Assembly: GCA_905215595.1 (NCBI GenBank)
Contig: CAJMQZ010000079.1
Span: 1 to 9,197, forward strand
Source: an uncultured bacterium
GTDB taxonomy: Bacteria; Bacillota; Clostridia; Oscillospirales; Ruminococcaceae
Length of the DNA stretch: 9,197 nt
Direction: 5' to 3'
Part shown: piece by piece, positions 1 to 6,365 of the stretch
Layout: each line of letters starts with the position of its first letter
Position numbering within the stretch: the first letter of the stretch is position 1
Notes under the pieces: generated by a model
What the model was told of the DNA's origin: nothing
Databases searched by the model: none
What the model saw: only the letters and a program-made list of their open reading frames with translations
Translations under genes and position numbers: made by a program

Positions 1-16
1 AAAAGAGGAAAAAGAT

Positions 17-742
17 ATGTCATCGTTTTCTGGCATCAAGAACACCCTGCTGGCCGAGCAGGTGGAAGAGCAGCTGTACGAGTACATCACAAAGCTGCCC
101 CTGAAGGCAGGCGACAAACTGCCCAACGAATTCAAGCTGGCGGAGATGTTCGGGGTAGGCCGCAGCACAGTGCGGGAAGCCGTAAAGCTCCTGGTCTCCC
201 GGAACGTCCTCGAGACGCGGCGCGGCTCCGGCACCTATGTAAAAGACCTCGTCCCCACCGACCTCGACCCTCTGAATCTGCGCAACGTAGAAGATAAGGT
301 CACACTGGCCATGAATCTGGTGGACCTGCGCCTCATCCTGGAGCCGGGCATCGCCGAGCTGGCAGCCTACAACGCCACCGACGAAGAGATCGAACATCTG
401 AAAGACCTGTGCGACACTGTGGAATATAAGATAGAGCATGACCTCTATTACATCCAGGACGACATCGATTTCCACACCTACATCGCCCGGTGCAGCAAAA
501 ACAAGGTGGTGGAGCAGATCATCTCCATCATCGAGACGGCGGTGCTGATGTTCGTGAACCTGACCCACCGCCGCCTGCGGCAGGAGACCATCATCACCCA
601 CCGTGCCATCACAAAATCCATCGCCGAGCACGACCCCGTGGGGGCGCGCAGCGCCATGACGATGCACATTTCCTATAACCGGGCCGCCATCAAAGAGATC
701 TACGATGCACGGAACCGGGAGCTGGAAAATCAGGAACAATGA
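17..742 (+). CDS. FadR-subfamily GntR transcriptional regulator (wHTH + FCD domain)
   Basis: A 241-residue DNA-binding regulator. Residues about 12-76 form the GntR winged helix: PNEFKLAEMFGVGRSTVREAVKLL carries the recognition helix, and RRGSGTYV is the usual wing. Residues about 95-230 form an all-helical FCD ligand domain. Its metal/ligand residues are visible as D149 and H153 (in the DxxFH motif), H195 and H217. Length and layout are normal for the family. The ATG follows a GAGG ribosome site at 5-8 by eight bases. Members usually repress a neighbouring sugar-acid catabolic operon and release DNA when they bind a pathway acid. The downstream uronate/aldonate-type operon on the same strand fits that role (inference). 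A terminator separates it from that operon, so it is probably its own transcript; its promoter lies outside the window. The ligand cannot be read from the sequence. Confidence 0.92.
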   Translation: MSSFSGIKNTLLAEQVEEQLYEYITKLPLKAGDKLPNEFKLAEMFGVGRSTVREAVKLLVSRNVLETRRGSGTYVKDLVPTDLDPLNLRNVEDKVTLAMNLVDLRLILEPGIAELAAYNATDEEIEHLKDLCDTVEYKIEHDLYYIQDDIDFHTYIARCSKNKVVEQIISIIETAVLMFVNLTHRRLRQETIITHRAITKSIAEHDPVGARSAMTMHISYNRAAIKEIYDARNRELENQEQ

Positions 743-748
743 CACTGC

Positions 749-776
749 AAAGAGGTGCTGCGGCACCTCTTTTTTT
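749..776 (+). terminator. Intrinsic terminator after the GntR regulator
   Basis: AAAGAGGTGC and GCACCTCTTT pair around a TGCG tetraloop (759-762), starting seven bases after the TGA stop. The downstream arm runs into seven Ts (770-776), giving a classic rho-independent terminator that isolates the regulator from the operon. Confidence 0.88.
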
Positions 777-820
777 GATTTTCAGGCTGCTGTTTTGCGG
801 CAAAAGTTGTCTGACTGATT

Positions 821-850
821 TTGCAAAAAAGTTTACATTTTCGATTTAAT
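821..850 (+). promoter_or_regulatory. Candidate sigma-A promoter of the catabolic operon
   Basis: TTGCAA (821-826, 4/6 to TTGACA) and TTTAAT (845-850, 5/6 to TATAAT) are separated by 18 bp. This places transcription start near 857 and leaves a leader of about 180 nt before the first start codon at 1035. TTTACA at 832-837 is an alternative -35 but has no -10 at the right distance. It is the best plus-strand promoter I can see in this gap, assigned by eye. Confidence 0.5.
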
Positions 851-866
851 TCGTTCACGCAACGAA
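850..866. promoter_or_regulatory. Candidate operator: TTCGTT-N5-AACGAA inverted repeat over the predicted start site
   Basis: A six-base perfect inverted repeat with a five-base spacer begins at the last base of the -10 box and covers the predicted transcription start. FadR-type GntR regulators bind 15-19 bp symmetric sites with GT/AC half-sites, usually where they block polymerase. Position and size therefore suit repression by the regulator encoded at 17-742. This is inference from location and symmetry; no exact family consensus is matched. Confidence 0.42.
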
Positions 867-930
867 ATTTTCCTTCATTTTTGAGCAAAATGCACAATCA
901 AAAAATCGCGTAATGTGGGAAAAGTAGAAG

Positions 931-964
931 CTTCCGGAAACAACTTGCTGTGAAAATCCGGAAG
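931..964. promoter_or_regulatory. CTTCCGGA-N18-TCCGGAAG inverted repeat in the operon leader
   Basis: CTTCCGGA (931-938) is matched by its exact reverse complement TCCGGAAG (957-964). Each arm is also nearly self-palindromic (TTCCGGAA at 932-939, ATCCGGAA at 956-963), so the element can be read as two protein-binding sites 24 bp apart or as an RNA stem of 8 bp with an 18-nt loop. It lies about 75-105 nt downstream of the predicted start site. It is not followed by a T-run, so it is not a terminator. Confidence 0.4.
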
Positions 965-1034
965 TGGTATCATGAAGCCAGAAAAAGTCGTGCGACAATT
1001 TTCCTGTTCAGAGCATCAAGAAAAGGAGAAAACA

Positions 1035-2114
1035 ATGAAGTTGAAAACCGGTATCATCGGCTGCGGAAAGGTCGGCGATTTCCATGCAAAGGCATACGCC
1101 CAGCTGGAGAACAGCGAGTTCACTGCCGTGTGTGACGCCAATCTGGAGCGTGCAAAAGCCTTCGCAGAGCGATACAATGTCCACGCTTACTCGGACATTG
1201 CGGAGATGATCCAGAAAGAACATCTGAACGTCGTCAGCGTCTGCACCCCGCACCCCATCCACTGCGACCCCGCTGTGACCGCAGCGGAGAACGGCTGCAA
1301 CGTCCTCATTGAGAAGCCTCTGGCTTCCAGCCTCGCTGACTGCGACCGCATCATCGAGGCTGGCGACAAGAACCACGTCACCATCGGCACGATGGTGCAG
1401 CGCCGCTTCTACCGCCCCTGTATGCGCATCCACGAGGCCATCGAGGCCGGCAAGATCGGCAAGCCGGTGCTGGGCATGGTCACCATGCTGGGCTGGCGTG
1501 ATAAGGCCTACTACGACAGCGACGCATGGCGCGGCACTTGGAAGGGCGAAGGCGGCGGCGTTCTGGTCAACCAGGCACCCCATCAGCTCGACCTGCTGCT
1601 GTGGTACATGGGCGACGTCGATGAAGTATACGGCGTCTGGAAGAATCTGAACCACCCCTACATCGAAGTGGAAGATACCGCCGTGGCCGTCGTCAAATTC
1701 AAGAGCGGCGCCGTGGGCAACATCGTGGTCAGCAACAGCCAGAACCCCGCCCTCTACGGCAAGGTACACGTCTTCGGCGAGAACGGTGCAGGCGTGGGCG
1801 TCCAGACCGACGGCGGCGCAATGTTCATCGCCGGTATGTCCACCATCACCGAGCCGCCCTACAACGACCTGTGGACCGTTGAGGGCGAGGCCGACAAGCT
1901 GGAGGACTGGAAGAAGGGCGACTGCGACTTCTTCAACAGCGTGGACTCCATGTACTACTACCATCAGGAGCAGATCAAGGACTTTCTCCACGCCGTGGAG
2001 ACCCACACTAAGCCCCTGGTGGACGCCCGCGACGGCCGCAAGACCGTGGAGCTGTTCGAGGCCATCTACCGCAGCACCCAGACCAACTCCGTCGTCAAAT
2101 TCCCCATCCGCTGA
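1035..2114 (+). CDS. Gfo/Idh/MocA family NAD(P)-dependent sugar oxidoreductase
   Basis: A 359-residue cytoplasmic dehydrogenase that oxidises or reduces a hydroxyl/keto group of a sugar, polyol or sugar acid. Residues 5-120 form a Rossmann fold with the dinucleotide motif G9-C-G11-K-V-G14. The family lysine sits in E93-K94-P95. The C-terminal alpha/beta domain has the substrate motif GGGVLVNQAPHQLDLL with N179 and H183, and ends in the usual ARDGRKTVELFEAIYRS helix. I chose ATG 1035 because AAGGAG ends six bases upstream and the fold starts right away. The in-frame ATG at 972 would add 21 residues with no counterpart in the family. It is the first gene of the operon, 28 bases before a TIM-barrel isomerase, a pairing also seen in inositol and keto-glycoside pathways. 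The substrate is not determined; an inositol dehydrogenase-like role is only one option. Confidence 0.9.
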   Translation: MKLKTGIIGCGKVGDFHAKAYAQLENSEFTAVCDANLERAKAFAERYNVHAYSDIAEMIQKEHLNVVSVCTPHPIHCDPAVTAAENGCNVLIEKPLASSLADCDRIIEAGDKNHVTIGTMVQRRFYRPCMRIHEAIEAGKIGKPVLGMVTMLGWRDKAYYDSDAWRGTWKGEGGGVLVNQAPHQLDLLLWYMGDVDEVYGVWKNLNHPYIEVEDTAVAVVKFKSGAVGNIVVSNSQNPALYGKVHVFGENGAGVGVQTDGGAMFIAGMSTITEPPYNDLWTVEGEADKLEDWKKGDCDFFNSVDSMYYYHQEQIKDFLHAVETHTKPLVDARDGRKTVELFEAIYRSTQTNSVVKFPIR

Positions 2115-2141
2115 GATGGGCAAAAAGGAGTGCTGCTGCTT

Positions 2142-3002
2142 ATGAAGACCTCTTATAATGAAGCCTGCGCCCGCGACTGCTCTACTCTGGAAAAGGATCT
2201 CGCCCTCTGCGAGAAAGCCGGCTTCGATTACATCGAAATACGACTTGATCTGCTCCGGGGCTGGCTCAAGAAGCACACGGTAGAGCAGCTCACGGAATTT
2301 TTCGAAACGCATCGGCTCAAGCCCCACGCCATCAACGCCGTCTACCTGCATCAGGGGATGCTGCCGGACGAAACGCCCGACTGGGATGACCCCGCCATGC
2401 AGGACTTCAAGCTGGCCTGTGAGGTGGGCAGCGCCATCGGCAGCGGCTACGTCATCATCGTGCCGCCCCTCGACCCCAGCGGGGTGTTCACCGGTGATGT
2501 GGCCGCTGCAGAGCAGGAGTGCATCCGTATCCTGAAAAAGCTCTCGGCGCTGGCCCGGCCCTACGGCATGAAGCTCTGCTTCGAGCTGGTTGGCCTGCGC
2601 AAGAGCTGTGTGCGCAGCATCGAGGCCGCCGACCGCATCGTGCGGGCCGTGGACGAGGACAACGCAGGCTTCGTGTTCGATTCCTACAACATCCACCTCA
2701 ACGGTCACTGCAACGATTTCAGCGCCATCAAAAACGTGCAGCCCGAAAAGATCTTTGCCGTCCACCTGATGAGCGCCGACGACGTCCCCGAAAGCGAGAT
2801 GGGGCAGGACAAGCGCTGCTTTGCCGGCACCGGCGTCGTGGACACCGACAGCTTTTTGCAGACCCTGAAATGCTGCGGATACGACGGCATGGTCTCGGTG
2901 GAGACCTTCCGCCCCGAATACTGGGCCAAGACCCCTGAGTGGGTCATCGAGAACGCCTATCACACCACCCGGGAAGCTCTGGAGAAAAACGGTTGTCTCT
3001 AA
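2142..3002 (+). CDS. Sugar phosphate isomerase/epimerase family TIM-barrel protein (IolE/IolI-like)
   Basis: A 286-residue (beta/alpha)8 barrel of the xylose-isomerase-like (AP endonuclease 2) superfamily. The four expected metal ligands are visible at barrel strand ends: E148 (CFELVG), D180 (FDSYN), H208 (AVHLMSADD) and E254 (VSVETFRPEYW). The FRPEYW tail is typical of the IolI/IolE-like branch. Such enzymes isomerise, epimerise or dehydrate keto sugars and keto-inositols. The start is ATG 2142, eleven bases after AGGAG (2126-2130). An in-frame GTG at 2130 overlaps that ribosome site and is unlikely. It probably acts on the product of the upstream oxidoreductase. It differs clearly from the other barrel enzyme at 4524, so the two are not recent duplicates. 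Confidence 0.87.
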   Translation: MKTSYNEACARDCSTLEKDLALCEKAGFDYIEIRLDLLRGWLKKHTVEQLTEFFETHRLKPHAINAVYLHQGMLPDETPDWDDPAMQDFKLACEVGSAIGSGYVIIVPPLDPSGVFTGDVAAAEQECIRILKKLSALARPYGMKLCFELVGLRKSCVRSIEAADRIVRAVDEDNAGFVFDSYNIHLNGHCNDFSAIKNVQPEKIFAVHLMSADDVPESEMGQDKRCFAGTGVVDTDSFLQTLKCCGYDGMVSVETFRPEYWAKTPEWVIENAYHTTREALEKNGCL

Positions 3003-3008
3003 TGGTTC

Positions 3009-3029
3009 GCCCCTGCCCTGAGGGGCAGG
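3009..3029 (+). other. Intercistronic hairpin upstream of the permease ribosome site
   Basis: CCTGCCC (3012-3018) pairs with GGGCAGG (3023-3029) around TGAG. An alternative stem, GCCCCT (3009-3014) with AGGGGC (3021-3026), uses overlapping bases, so only one can form at a time. There is no T-run. It lies 20 bases before AGGAGG (3049-3054) and may stabilise the upstream message 3' end or tune permease translation. Confidence 0.4.
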
Positions 3030-3061
3030 TAATATAAATTCAAGCAATAGGAGGAAACACA

Positions 3062-4459
3062 ATGGATGTTACACGATTGCTCATAGCCTTGTTCGTTGGC
3101 ATGGCCGTATTGATCTTCCTGATCATGAAGACCCGCCTTCACCCGTCCTTGTCGCTGGTGATCTCGGCCTGCGTGGTCGGCATTGTCGGCGGCGTCGAGC
3201 TTGCCAGCATCCCTGGCCTCATCACCTCGGGCTTCGGCAACACGCTGGCCGGCATCGGCCTTGTGATCGCCTTTGGCTGTATGATGGGTCAGATCATGGA
3301 GGAGTCCAACTCCGCCAAGGTCATGGCGCACACCTTCATCAAGGCGCTGCACGGCAAGAATGAGGAGATCGCACTGGCCATCACCGGCTTCCTGGTCTCC
3401 ATTCCCATCTTCGCCGACTCTGCCCTGATCCTGCTGGCTCCGCTGGTCAAGTCCATTTCTCAGACCAAGAAAAAGTCGCTCACCGGTCTGGCTCTGGCTA
3501 TGGCCTGTGCCCTCAACATCACCCACGCTTCCGTACCTCCCACGCCCGGTCCTCTGGCCGTCATTGCACAGTTTGGTGACACCATTGATCTGGGTACCTA
3601 CATCTTGTTCGCCATTGCGATGGGCATCCCCCTGATGGTTCTCATCGGCATCATGAGCCGCATCGTCGGCCGCAAGTGGTACAAGGTCGTGGACGAAAAC
3701 GGCGAAATCGTTGATGTCGCGCCCGAAAATATCGAGGAATACGCACGCATCTCCTCCCAGTCTACCGTGCCTGAACTGGACCCCAACGAGAGCTATCCCT
3801 CCGTCGTCATGTCCTTCGCCCCCATCTTTGTCCCTGTTATCCTCATCCTCGCAAGCACCTTCACCAGCATGATGTACAAGGGCGACCCCACCCCGGTCAC
3901 TGAGATCATCGGCTTCCTGGGCAGCCCCGTTATCGCCATTTCCATCTCCCTGCTGGTGTCCATCTACGGTCTAGCCGGCAACAAGTCCCGTCAGGAGGTT
4001 CTGGACTGCCTCGAGCGCGGTGTTAAGAGCTGCGGTACCGTCATCCTCATCACCGGCGCAGGCGGCGCATTCGGCAACATCATCAAGTCCAGCGGCATCG
4101 GCGACGTCATCGCAAACGGCCTCGCCAGCACCAATATGCCTATCCTGCTTCTCCCCTTCCTGATGGCCGCTATCCTGAAGCTGGTCCTCGGCAGCGGCAC
4201 TGTTGCCATGACCACTACCGCAACCATCTGCGCACCCATCCTGATGCAGATTCCCGGCGCAAACATGATGTACTGCGCCTACGCAGCCTGCATCGGCTCT
4301 CAGGTGTTCTCGCTGCACAACGACAGCTTCTTCTGGGTCCTCACCCGTACCTTTAAGTTTGATAAGCTGGATGTTCAGATCCTCGGCTACGAGGGTATGC
4401 AGTTCATCTGGTCCTGGGTTGGCTTTGGCCTGCTGTGCATTGTAAACGCAGTGTTCTAA
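3062..4459 (+). CDS. GntP-family sugar-acid permease
   Basis: A 465-residue integral membrane transporter of the gluconate:H+ symporter (GntP) family, close to the usual length of about 440-460 residues. Hydrophobic segments run through the whole chain. Family signatures are visible: the early GLVIAFGCMMGQIMEESN block, the central NITHASVPPTPGPLAVIAQFG block with its proline-rich turn, a conserved GAGGAFGNIIKSSGIGD stretch and the GSGTVAMTTTATICAPI stretch. A hydrophilic loop (about residues 205-245) divides the two halves. AGGAGG at 3049-3054 marks the start. Characterised members import gluconate, idonate, fructuronate, glycerate or similar monocarboxylic sugar acids. It is the best evidence that the operon's substrate is an acid. 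Which acid cannot be told from sequence. Confidence 0.93.
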   Translation: MDVTRLLIALFVGMAVLIFLIMKTRLHPSLSLVISACVVGIVGGVELASIPGLITSGFGNTLAGIGLVIAFGCMMGQIMEESNSAKVMAHTFIKALHGKNEEIALAITGFLVSIPIFADSALILLAPLVKSISQTKKKSLTGLALAMACALNITHASVPPTPGPLAVIAQFGDTIDLGTYILFAIAMGIPLMVLIGIMSRIVGRKWYKVVDENGEIVDVAPENIEEYARISSQSTVPELDPNESYPSVVMSFAPIFVPVILILASTFTSMMYKGDPTPVTEIIGFLGSPVIAISISLLVSIYGLAGNKSRQEVLDCLERGVKSCGTVILITGAGGAFGNIIKSSGIGDVIANGLASTNMPILLLPFLMAAILKLVLGSGTVAMTTTATICAPILMQIPGANMMYCAYAACIGSQVFSLHNDSFFWVLTRTFKFDKLDVQILGYEGMQFIWSWVGFGLLCIVNAVF

Positions 4460-4464
4460 CTGAA

Positions 4465-4499
4465 CAGCAAAAGCCCGGACGCTCTCCGGGCTTTTGCTG
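4465..4499 (+). terminator. Strong hairpin between permease and second isomerase (partial terminator or processing site)
   Basis: A perfect 15-bp stem, CAGCAAAAGCCCGGA with TCCGGGCTTTTGCTG, closes a CGCTC loop (4480-4484) six bases after the permease stop. The T-run (4492-4495) lies inside the downstream arm, followed by GCTGC rather than more Ts, so termination may be incomplete. No promoter is evident between it and the next gene at 4524. I infer attenuation or a stabilising 3' end that lowers downstream gene expression. Confidence 0.65.
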
Positions 4500-4523
4500 C
4501 TATAAAAAGAAAGGATATTTACC

Positions 4524-5399
4524 ATGAGATTTGGATGTTGTGGCAGTCTGGTGGCCCAAAATCCCGATAAGACCGGTGTTGAGATTGTTGAAAAAATTGC
4601 TCAGTACGGGTATGACTATATTGAGTTGCCGCTGGCCGAAATGATGCAGCTGTCCGACGCCGATTTCGCCGCGCTCTGCAAACGTGTGGAGCGCAGCGGC
4701 ATCCGGTGCGAGGCGTGCAACAACTTCTTCCCCGGCAGGATTCGCCTTACCGGTCCGGACGTGGACGAGCAGGCCATCCGTGCCTATTACGCCAAAGCGC
4801 TGGAGCGCGCCGCCACTCTGGGCGTGAAGTCCATCGTGTTCGGCAGTGCCGGTGCCAAGCGGGTGCCGGAGGGCTTCGATATTGATAGGGCATACCAGCA
4901 GGTAGTGCAGGTGACCCGTGAGACCGGCGAAGCTGCCGCCAAGTACGGCATCACCATCGTCATCGAGCCGGTGCGGATGCCTGACTGCAATATCATCAAC
5001 ACCTTTGCCGAGGGCGTACAGCTGGCAAAGACCGTCGGCCTCGACAACGTAAAGGTGCTCATCGACTTCTACCACATGGTGTGCGAGAAAGAAACCCCCG
5101 AAGTACTGCGGAAATACGGCAAAGAGTATCTGCGCCATGTGCATTTCTCCTATCCCAGCATTCCCGAGATCGACGGTGTACGTGACCCGGACAACATCCG
5201 CACCATCTTTGAGGGCGAACTGCACCGCCGGGGCTGGTGGCGCACCTTCCCCTCCTGCCGCGAAGAGTGGGACTACACCGACTTCATCCAGGCGCTGAAG
5301 GACTGCGGCTATCAGGGCCGGGTCAGCCTCGAAGCCCCGGTAACGGATTTCGACCGGCAGGCCCAGGAGGCCCTCGCCTTCATGAAAGCTGAATTTTAA
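4524..5399 (+). CDS. Second sugar isomerase/epimerase TIM-barrel protein (ketose 3-epimerase-like)
   Basis: A 291-residue xylose-isomerase-like barrel. Metal ligands are readable as E148 (IVIEPVR), D181 (LIDFYHM), H207 (HVHFSYP) and E270 (VSLEAPV), the E-D-H-E set used by D-tagatose/D-psicose 3-epimerases and hydroxypyruvate isomerase relatives. CNNFFPGRIRLTGP (residues 66-79) sits at the third strand, where 3-epimerases hold substrate. AAGGA (4511-4515) precedes the ATG by eight bases. It follows the intercistronic hairpin and precedes a membrane protein by about 20 bases. It likely catalyses an epimerisation or aldose/ketose shift on a pathway intermediate. Sequence alone does not separate epimerase, isomerase and lyase activities in this family. 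Confidence 0.86.
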   Translation: MRFGCCGSLVAQNPDKTGVEIVEKIAQYGYDYIELPLAEMMQLSDADFAALCKRVERSGIRCEACNNFFPGRIRLTGPDVDEQAIRAYYAKALERAATLGVKSIVFGSAGAKRVPEGFDIDRAYQQVVQVTRETGEAAAKYGITIVIEPVRMPDCNIINTFAEGVQLAKTVGLDNVKVLIDFYHMVCEKETPEVLRKYGKEYLRHVHFSYPSIPEIDGVRDPDNIRTIFEGELHRRGWWRTFPSCREEWDYTDFIQALKDCGYQGRVSLEAPVTDFDRQAQEALAFMKAEF

Positions 5400-5419
5400 C
5401 TCCGAAGGAGGTCTTTCCC

Positions 5420-6328
5420 GTGACAGAACAAACAACGCTTCAGGCCCTCACCCGCCGCCGGATCGCGCTGATCGCGGCTTACGCCGTGACCGTAGCGGCC
5501 TACGCCGCAGCGATCCTTCTGATCTTAGTCGATCTGCGCTACGCCGTAGCGGTGGTAAACGTAGCGACGCTTTTCTACCTACTGGTGGTGCGTCGGATGG
5601 ACAAGCGCTATGAGCTGGCATTCGCCAACGCCAGTATGCGGTACGGCTGCGGCCACTGCCTGCAGGACGTTGCGGTAAAGACCAAAGCACGGGACGCCCT
5701 GAGCCACGCGCAGGTAGAGCAGATGAGTCTGCTTCCTACCCGCGAGGCCGGCGGCGTAGCCACCTCGATGGAGATGACAGGCCGGCTGGACGGTCGGAGT
5801 GTCAAGGTGTGCGAGGCAGCTTTCTGCTACGACCTGCCGGCCAGCAGCCGTCAGAAAATTGGCCTGAAAAACGGCGTCTGGATGGAGCTTGAGCTTCCCG
5901 GCACCGCCGCCCACACCGTTCTGGTACCTGAGACCGCGCTGGATGAGGCCGTGTGCGCCGGGTACTATGAGGGAAAAGGGCTTCACTCCTTTGCAACGGC
6001 CCCCCGGGGCTGGGCCGTTTTTACGGAGAATGATCTCGACGCGGCCCGTCTTCTGCGCAAGAGCGAGAGTCTGCGCCAAAAGCTGGAAACTTCCCAAAGC
6101 AGCATGATTCTCGCCGTGAAGGGCAACCGTCTGGCGGCCTACAGCTTCCCCCGCAGCCTGAGCTTCACCACCCCGCTGCTGGGCCAGCTGACACAGGAGA
6201 TCCTCGAGTGGGACCGCCTGCCCGAGCTGGGCTGGCTCGCCGAGCTTTCGGCCATGCTGGGACGTCACACCGCCAAAAACGGCCAGACCGTCACGCTGAA
6301 TGCCTCCCCCGTCAGTGACGCCATCTAA
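5420..6328 (+). CDS. Two-helix membrane-anchored protein of unknown function
   Basis: I do not recognise this 302-residue protein. It starts at GTG 5420, eight bases after an AAGGAGG site (5405-5411). A basic patch RRR (12-14) is followed by two alanine/leucine-rich helices at about 14-38 and 41-58, so both ends are probably cytoplasmic with a short external turn. The next segment has C77-G-H-C80, resembling a redox or metal pair but without a visible thioredoxin fold. Residues about 115-240 look like a beta-rich globular domain (GRLDGRSVKVCEAAF, GVWMELELPG, HTVLVP). Spacing (20 bases before, 37 after) places it firmly in the operon between an isomerase and the dehydratase. It has no transporter-like or enzyme-like signature. 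It could be a structural or regulatory membrane partner, or simply a passenger. Confidence 0.75.
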   Translation: MTEQTTLQALTRRRIALIAAYAVTVAAYAAAILLILVDLRYAVAVVNVATLFYLLVVRRMDKRYELAFANASMRYGCGHCLQDVAVKTKARDALSHAQVEQMSLLPTREAGGVATSMEMTGRLDGRSVKVCEAAFCYDLPASSRQKIGLKNGVWMELELPGTAAHTVLVPETALDEAVCAGYYEGKGLHSFATAPRGWAVFTENDLDAARLLRKSESLRQKLETSQSSMILAVKGNRLAAYSFPRSLSFTTPLLGQLTQEILEWDRLPELGWLAELSAMLGRHTAKNGQTVTLNASPVSDAI

Positions 6329-6365
6329 AAAGAGAACGAACAACCGATAAAACAAGGAAGACTTT

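Larger units (their letters stand above)
793..890. promoter_or_regulatory. Three TTTTGC/GCAAAA palindromic elements around the operon promoter
   Basis: Three related symmetric sequences lie in the gap: TTTTGCGGCAAAA at 793-805 (perfect 6+1+6), TTTTGCAAAA at 819-828 (perfect, covering the predicted -35 box) and TTTTGAGCAAAA at 879-890 (one mismatch). The first two centres are about 24 bp apart. They could be operator half-sites of one regulator. The stretch is A/T-rich, so chance similarity is a real alternative. Confidence 0.35.

Noticed and set aside
972..1034. In-frame upstream ATG extending the oxidoreductase by 21 residues
   Set aside because: Only a weak GGAAG precedes it, the extension is polar and has no family counterpart, and ATG 1035 has AAGGAG at the right distance with the Rossmann fold starting immediately.
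950..1135. A 61-codon plus-strand frame starting in the operon leader
   Set aside because: No ribosome site, and most of it overlaps the oxidoreductase in another frame; composition reads as a shadow frame.
1008..3062. A 684-codon minus-strand open frame across the oxidoreductase and first isomerase
   Set aside because: It is the antisense shadow of GC-rich codons: residues are rich in G, A, V, H and D with no domain, while the plus-strand genes have clear motifs and ribosome sites.
5537..5551. CGCTACG-C-CGTAGCG palindrome
   Set aside because: Lies within codons for the second membrane helix of the unknown protein, in an alanine/tyrosine-rich stretch with several TACGCCG repeats; best explained by codon composition.
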